Origin: Epsilonproteobacteria bacterium UBA4036 | Lineage (GTDB): Bacteria; Campylobacterota; Campylobacteria; Campylobacterales; Arcobacteraceae | Reading direction: 5' to 3' | NCBI GenBank assembly: GCA_002382325.1 | Contig: DGAG01000010.1 | Location: 62,001 to 126,000, forward strand | Length of the DNA: 64,000 nucleotides | Part shown: positions 58,973-64,000 of the stretch, in pieces | Numbering within the stretch: position 1 is the stretch's first letter | Layout of the letters: every line of letters starts with the position of its first letter | Position numbers and translations under genes: made by a program | Notes under the pieces: generated by a model | The model's input: only the letters and a program-made list of their open reading frames with translations | What the model was told of the DNA's origin: nothing | Databases searched by the model: none

Positions 58973-59568
58973 GACTTTTTTGTCAGCACTTCCAACACTT
59001 TTTTTGCCAAATGCAATGCTTGGCTTCGGTGAGAAAATGTTTTTTTAATCTCATTTTCTAATTCACCCAAAGTTTGGGTATATCCATGGGGAATAAACAT
59101 CGGATCGTAGCCAAAACCGTTTGTTCCTCGCTCATGGTCAATCACCTCTCCGTGCATCCAACCATGTACAGTATAGATTTGACCTTGATACACCATTGCA
59201 ATACACGCGGTGTAAAAAGCAGGAGTAGAAGAGAGTTTGGCTTCTTTTAATTTTGTCATCAGTTTGGCGTTGTTGGCTTTGTCATTGGCGTTAATGCCTG
59301 CATATCTCGCACTGTAAACACCGGGTTCATTGTTTAAAGCTTGAACACTAATCCCACTGTCATCTGAAATCACAATGGCATGATTGTCATTGAGTTTATC
59401 GTAAACCGTTTTGGCTTTTAAAATGGCATTTTCTTTAAACGTTGTTCCCGTCTCTTCAATTTCCATTTTTCCCAATAACTCTTCAAAGGCACACACCTCA
59501 TCGTGTGGCATAAGTTCTTTAAACTCTTTTATTTTACCTTGGTTGCTTGTGGCTAAAACTATTCTCAT
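58969..59568 (-). CDS. rdgB: XTP/dITP pyrophosphatase (RdgB/HAM1)
   Basis: 199 residues. ATSNQGKIKEFKELM (6-20), the acidic substrate/metal block SDDSGISVQALNNEPGVYSARYAG and the end TNGFGYDPMFIPHGYTQT with SHRSQALH are those of the Ham1 family. It hydrolyses non-canonical purine triphosphates to monophosphates and PPi in the cytoplasm. Single gene between the pseudopilin operon and the MFS gene. Confidence 0.97.
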   Translation of the reverse strand: MRIVLATSNQGKIKEFKELMPHDEVCAFEELLGKMEIEETGTTFKENAILKAKTVYDKLNDNHAIVISDDSGISVQALNNEPGVYSARYAGINANDKANNAKLMTKLKEAKLSSTPAFYTACIAMVYQGQIYTVHGWMHGEVIDHERGTNGFGYDPMFIPHGYTQTLGELENEIKKTFSHRSQALHLAKKVLEVLTKKS

Positions 59569-59644
59569 AAAAATATTCCTTAACGCGTTATTAACAATTT
59601 TATTATATAATCAACACCTTATTTTATCTTGTTTAGGATTATAT

Positions 59645-60958
59645 ATGATTAAAACCATTTTACCTTTATGTTCCATTATCTCATTACGATTTTTTGGGCT
59701 TTTTTTAGTACTTCCTGTTATTTCTGTTTATGCCATGACTTTACATGGTGCTAATACTACTTTAGTAGGGATTGTCATTGGCGGTTACGCTTTAACTCAA
59801 ATGATTTTTCAACTCCCTTTTGGTATATTAAGTGATAAACTTGGACGAAAAGGCACCATTATTATGGGGCTTTTACTCTTTACCATTGGTTCACTTATTT
59901 GTGCTGTTGCAGTGGATATTTTAGCGTTGTTATTGGGACGATTATTGCAAGGAGCTGGGGCTATTGGGGCTGTGGTAACTGCCATGATCAGCGATGTGGT
60001 CAAAGAAGAACAACGTCCTAAAGCCATGGGAATTATGGGGGCTTCTATTGCATTTAGTTTTGCTCTTGCCATGCTTTTAGGTCCTGTTATTTCTGCCTTT
60101 GCAGGGGTTGAAATACTGTTTTATATCACGGCTTTTTTAGCGCTGTTTTCCATTTATTTAATTGTTAAAAAAGTTCCTAATCCTCCTAAAATCACGCATA
60201 CGTATAACGATGCTTTACACTTTATGCCCGTACTTAAAGACAGTAATTTGATTCGAATGAATATCACCAATTTTTTACAAAAAGGGTTAATGACCTTTGC
60301 GTTTATGATTATTCCTATGGTTTTGCTCAATAACTTCGAGTGGGAGATGAAAGAGCTGTATAAAGTCTATATTCCTGCCATGATTTTAGGGGTACTTGCC
60401 ATGGCACCTGCGGTGATTTTAGCTGAAAAAAAAGGGATGTTTAAAGAGGTGTTAATCATCGGAATTGTTTTTTTTGGCATTTCTTATTTGACCATTGGTT
60501 TAAGTTCTAGCGATATCATTTTTGTTTTGGGTGTGGTGATTTTTTTCATTGGATTTAATATGCACGAACCCATTATGCAATCATTGGCAACCAAGTTCGC
60601 CAAAGTACATCAAAGAGGTATGGTCCTAGGTATTTTCAACTCTTTTGGTTATTTTGGTACTTTTTTGGGAGGATTATTGGGAGGGATTTTCTTTAATAAA
60701 GCCTCATTATCAGCAATTGTTATAACCATTGCTGTGGTTTGTGTGTTATGGATTATTTTAATTGCGTTTATGCCCAATCCCATGAAAAAGCAAGTGGCGT
60801 ATATTGGTTTAGACAATATTGATAAAAACAATTGCGCGCGTTTAAATGAGAAAGGCTTTATTGATGAGTGGTACATCAATGAAAATGAAAATTTACTCAT
60901 TGTAAAATACAATACAAACGATATTAACCAAGAACAATTAGAAGAATTGCTCAAATAA
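59645..60958 (+). CDS. MFS transporter, YajR-like with C-terminal YAM domain
   Basis: 437 residues from ATG 59645 (TTTAGGA upstream). An open frame continues upstream to 59411 but would overlap rdgB. Twelve TM helices with motif A FGILSDKLGRKGTIIMGLL (near 60). The last 60 residues are a soluble ferredoxin-like domain, KKQVAYIGLDNIDKNNCARL, that matches the YAM domain of YajR. A drug/proton antiporter type; the substrate is unknown. Upstream of the RND gene by 82 bp on the same strand. Confidence 0.88.
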   Translation: MIKTILPLCSIISLRFFGLFLVLPVISVYAMTLHGANTTLVGIVIGGYALTQMIFQLPFGILSDKLGRKGTIIMGLLLFTIGSLICAVAVDILALLLGRLLQGAGAIGAVVTAMISDVVKEEQRPKAMGIMGASIAFSFALAMLLGPVISAFAGVEILFYITAFLALFSIYLIVKKVPNPPKITHTYNDALHFMPVLKDSNLIRMNITNFLQKGLMTFAFMIIPMVLLNNFEWEMKELYKVYIPAMILGVLAMAPAVILAEKKGMFKEVLIIGIVFFGISYLTIGLSSSDIIFVLGVVIFFIGFNMHEPIMQSLATKFAKVHQRGMVLGIFNSFGYFGTFLGGLLGGIFFNKASLSAIVITIAVVCVLWIILIAFMPNPMKKQVAYIGLDNIDKNNCARLNEKGFIDEWYINENENLLIVKYNTNDINQEQLEELLK

Positions 60959-61040
60959 TTCATGTGTTTAAAAACTTTGTGCGTTAAAAAACGATTAACA
61001 TCTTACTGCTATACTTCGATTTTTACTTTGGGGAGTCATA

Positions 61041-64000
61041 ATGTTTGATAAGTTGTTACGTTTTTTTATAGAAAATACAAGAATCAACTACACGCTTTTT
61101 ATTCTTATTTTTGCCGTGGGAATTTGGTCTTATAGCAAAACTCCCAAAGAGATTTTCCCCAACTTTGAACTCGATATGATTTCAATTAAAGGCTCATACT
61201 CAGGAGCAAGTGTTGATATCTTGGATAAAATGGCCGTCACAGAGATTGAAGATAATATCAAAAATATTGACAGCATTGATACCATGTCCACGGTGATTAG
61301 TCCGGGGCGTTTTACGATTATTTTGGAACTGAAAAAACATGTCAATAAATATCAAGAAGCCGATAAAATCAAAGATGTTATTACGCTCATTAAAACCAAT
61401 CTTCCTTCAGATATGGATGAACCCAGCGTCAATGTTTTAGACAGAAGTCGCTCTTTGGTGGATATCTCAATCACCTCCTCCACTAAAAGTTTGGATGAAC
61501 TCAAACCTTTTGCTGATGATTTAAAAAGTACGTTACTCAACATCAGTGGTATCAATGAAATTACCATTTTTGGGGATTCTGATAAATTTTTTGAAGTTTT
61601 ACTCGATGAGAGAAAAATCGAAGCCTTGAGTCTGAATAAAAGTGAAGTCTTTGAAGTGGTTTCGCAATTGTCCTATATTTTCCCCATTGGTAAAATTGAA
61701 GACCCCAAAAAACATTTTTATATTTCTACACACAATGGCGCCAAAAATGCGGAAGATTTTGCCAATACACTTATTCGAGTTTCCAATAAAACCCTTTATG
61801 TCAAAGATATTGCCACCATTGCAAAAAAATATGAAGATGCTTCTACGCTTTACTCTTTTAATGGGAAAAAAGCTCTCTCTTTAGCCATTGAACAACTCGA
61901 TACAGCCGATGCCATTGACATTGTACAAAACATCAAAAAAATCTTGCCCTCCATACAACAAAAACATCCCGAGATTCATATTCAAATCCTTGATGATGAC
62001 AGTGAACGAATTAAAGATCGACTCAATGTCGTTGTTTCCAATATTTTATTGGGCATTATTTTAATTACCATTTTAGTTGCGGTTTTAATCAATTATCGAA
62101 TGTCGTTTATTATTGCTGTGGGGATTCCCACTTCGTTTGTTATTGCTGCTGTGTATATGTATTTATCGGGCTATACCATCAATATGATTTCACTCGTTGG
62201 TGTCCTTATTGCCATAGGGATAGTCGTGGATGATGCCATTGTTGTCAGTGAAAACATTCAACAACACATTGAAGAGGGGTATGCTCCCAAAGATGCTGCT
62301 TTTATGGGGGCAAGTGAAATGGTCAAACCCGTTACCATCGCTTCATTGACCACATTATTTTCATTTTTACCCATTTTGATGATCAGTGGAACCATGGGTG
62401 AAATTATGAAGTTAATCCCCATTGCTTTAAGTGCCTTGGTTGTCGCTTCTCTTATTGAATCATTTATTTTCTTACCCATTCATGCCGCACATACGCTTAA
62501 AACAGGCTCAAAAGTAACTTCATGGGAAAAAGCCAATGCCATTTACAATACCATCATTCACTTTTTTATGCACTGGAAAAAGAGTTTTATCGCCATATTT
62601 GTTGTTTTAGTTCCTTTGTTGACGTTCTATTTTGTCAGCAATTCCAAATTCCAAATGTTTCCTAAATTTGATGCCAATGATGTCAAAATCACCCTAAAAG
62701 CCAACTCCAATACCACACTCGAAGAGGCTTTTGCTATTGTCAGTAGCATTGAAAATGATCTACTCCAACATCAAGAAGAGTTTTATATTCGAGGTATTGA
62801 TTCGGTTGCAGGATACCGAAAAGATGTGGGGAACAACACCGAAAATTTCCCGTATGCCATGTATATGACTGTTGAATTACAAAAGCTCAAAGCCATCAAC
62901 TTTTTAGATAAATATGTCACACCTTATTTGAGTTTTCATTACGATGATGAATTTCGAACTCGAGAGATTACCTCCGATGATGTAGCAGCAAAACTCAAAC
63001 ACTTTTTACAACAAAAAGATTATAAAACCAAATTTAATTTGGATGAAATTGAAGTCTTAGAGCGAAAAGTAGGACCCATAAAATCGGACATTAAAATCGG
63101 CGTAGTTACCCCTGATAATCAAAAAGCCATTGATGCGGTTTTACTGCTTAATGATGAGATTGCCAAAATAAAAGGGATTAAATCATCGGCAAACTCTTTA
63201 AAGTTTGGTATCGATGAAATTAAAGTTAAAGTCAACTCCTATGGAGCCTCTTTGGGTATCACTGAATCATTTATTGGCTCATACTTATCCAATTTATATT
63301 TGTTGAAGAAAAAAGCGGTTTCGTTTGATGAAAAAGAGATGTTGGATATTAAAATCAAATCCCAAAGTAAAGACAGTTTTCAAAGTTTAACCAAAACACT
63401 CATTCCTTTAGATAATGGTACATTTGTTGCCTTAGATGAGATTGTTGAACTCAATACCATTCGAGCCTTTGAACAACTGCTTAAAGACGATGGCATTAAA
63501 AATTTTTATGTTGTTGCTAATGTTAATCCCGATATTATCACTTCCACAGAAGTCATTGAGATATTAAAACCCACGTTAAAACAAATTGAAAACAATGGAG
63601 TAAAACTCACCTACAAAGGGGAAGCTGAAAAAAAGGCTGAACTGAAAAGTGATATGCTTTTAGCCACTGCCTTAGCAACGGTTTTAATTATGATTGCCAT
63701 GTTGTATTTGTTTAACTCTTTTACAGAAACTTTAATTGTCATGAGTGTGATTCCTTTTTCAATTTTAGGGGTTTTATTAGGGCATGAAATCATGGGGTTA
63801 AATCTTTCTATGCCCTCTATGATTGGCTCACTAGGACTTGCAGGAGTTGTCATTAACGATGGAATTATTATGATGACCTATTTGAAAAAAGCCAAAACCA
63901 TGGAAGAGATTTTTGCTCGTGCAACGAAACGATTACGTCCGATTATGATAACCACCATTACCACCATTGTGGGAATGATTTCCTTGATCTTTTTCCCCAC
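61041..64000 (+). CDS. RND superfamily efflux permease, partial
   Basis: 986 codons to the window edge. ATG 61041 with GGGGAG upstream. N-terminal TM, porter domain, TM repeats with the classic GIVVDDAIVVSENIQ (near residue 395), then a second large periplasmic domain (about 530-860) and a second TM set beginning near 880 (LLATALATVLIIMIAMLYL) with LGLAGVVINDGIIMMTYL where Asp is again expected. It is a member of the HAE/AcrB-like proton-driven exporters; substrate unknown. No membrane-fusion protein or outer-membrane channel is in the window. C-terminus is cut off. Confidence 0.93.
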   Translation, partial: MFDKLLRFFIENTRINYTLFILIFAVGIWSYSKTPKEIFPNFELDMISIKGSYSGASVDILDKMAVTEIEDNIKNIDSIDTMSTVISPGRFTIILELKKHVNKYQEADKIKDVITLIKTNLPSDMDEPSVNVLDRSRSLVDISITSSTKSLDELKPFADDLKSTLLNISGINEITIFGDSDKFFEVLLDERKIEALSLNKSEVFEVVSQLSYIFPIGKIEDPKKHFYISTHNGAKNAEDFANTLIRVSNKTLYVKDIATIAKKYEDASTLYSFNGKKALSLAIEQLDTADAIDIVQNIKKILPSIQQKHPEIHIQILDDDSERIKDRLNVVVSNILLGIILITILVAVLINYRMSFIIAVGIPTSFVIAAVYMYLSGYTINMISLVGVLIAIGIVVDDAIVVSENIQQHIEEGYAPKDAAFMGASEMVKPVTIASLTTLFSFLPILMISGTMGEIMKLIPIALSALVVASLIESFIFLPIHAAHTLKTGSKVTSWEKANAIYNTIIHFFMHWKKSFIAIFVVLVPLLTFYFVSNSKFQMFPKFDANDVKITLKANSNTTLEEAFAIVSSIENDLLQHQEEFYIRGIDSVAGYRKDVGNNTENFPYAMYMTVELQKLKAINFLDKYVTPYLSFHYDDEFRTREITSDDVAAKLKHFLQQKDYKTKFNLDEIEVLERKVGPIKSDIKIGVVTPDNQKAIDAVLLLNDEIAKIKGIKSSANSLKFGIDEIKVKVNSYGASLGITESFIGSYLSNLYLLKKKAVSFDEKEMLDIKIKSQSKDSFQSLTKTLIPLDNGTFVALDEIVELNTIRAFEQLLKDDGIKNFYVVANVNPDIITSTEVIEILKPTLKQIENNGVKLTYKGEAEKKAELKSDMLLATALATVLIMIAMLYLFNSFTETLIVMSVIPFSILGVLLGHEIMGLNLSMPSMIGSLGLAGVVINDGIIMMTYLKKAKTMEEIFARATKRLRPIMITTITTIVGMISLIFFP

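Overview
The window looks like a chromosome segment of an AT-rich campylobacterotan, most probably an Arcobacter-type bacterium. This is inferred from gene content (periplasmic dihaem cytochrome c peroxidase, imelysin/DUF1111 cluster, SCO/PCuAC copper genes, atpE followed by tRNA genes, frequent TTG starts); no species is assigned.

Layout. (1) 1-21,860 is ordinary chromosome: a partial selO, a DUF389 membrane protein, a GNAT-nitrilase fusion, exonuclease III, a metal-ion cluster (NicO permease, ZnuA-like binding protein and a divergent Fur-family regulator with paired palindromic operators), a copper-delivery operon (PCuAC, FixH/YtkA-like, SCO), an HD-GYP sensor, an SDR, a haem/iron cluster (dihaem peroxidase, fatty acid hydroxylase, imelysin, DUF1111 dihaem protein, imelysin) preceded by a Fur-box-like site, an AsmA-like protein, YceI, atpE, tRNA-Leu(GAG) and tRNA-Ala(GGC). 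(2) 21,811-42,999 is a 21-kb integrated element in the 3' end of tRNA-Ala, bounded by a perfect 50-bp direct repeat. Its tyrosine integrase lies next to the left end, and matching pairs of TTGCGGTAAA repeats lie inside both ends. Its left part carries defence-like cargo: trypsin-like protease, AbiEii-type nucleotidyltransferase with HTH partner, Mrr-like nuclease, a beta-rich/TIR-like protein and a possible PIN-like protein. Its centre has a 2-kb segment flanked by 60-bp inverted repeats. Its right part is a long minus-strand operon of a ParA-like ATPase, coiled-coil and membrane proteins, and a metallophosphoesterase, with two families of 15-bp palindromes. I recognise no relaxase, VirB4 or coupling ATPase. 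(3) 43,000-50,160 is a second, older accessory block: a decayed integrase, an XRE/Fic toxin-antitoxin pair with twin operators, an sbcD-sbcC deletion scar, and a complete four-gene Qat anti-phage system (KAP ATPase, QatB, QueC-like QatC, TatD-like QatD). (4) 50,160-64,000 is chromosome again: mntP, DUF2892, Y-family polymerase, zinc-ribbon protein, rhomboid protease, Lon, BamD, ProC, three pseudopilin-like proteins, RdgB, an MFS transporter and a partial RND exporter.

The most interesting unexplained structures are the inverted-repeat-bounded segment at 30,045-32,070, the ParA/membrane-protein operon with its palindromes, dispersed 7-bp-period intergenic repeats, and two genes whose reading frames and ribosome-binding sites point to non-AUG/GUG/UUG start codons (qatD and the zinc-ribbon gene at 52,449).
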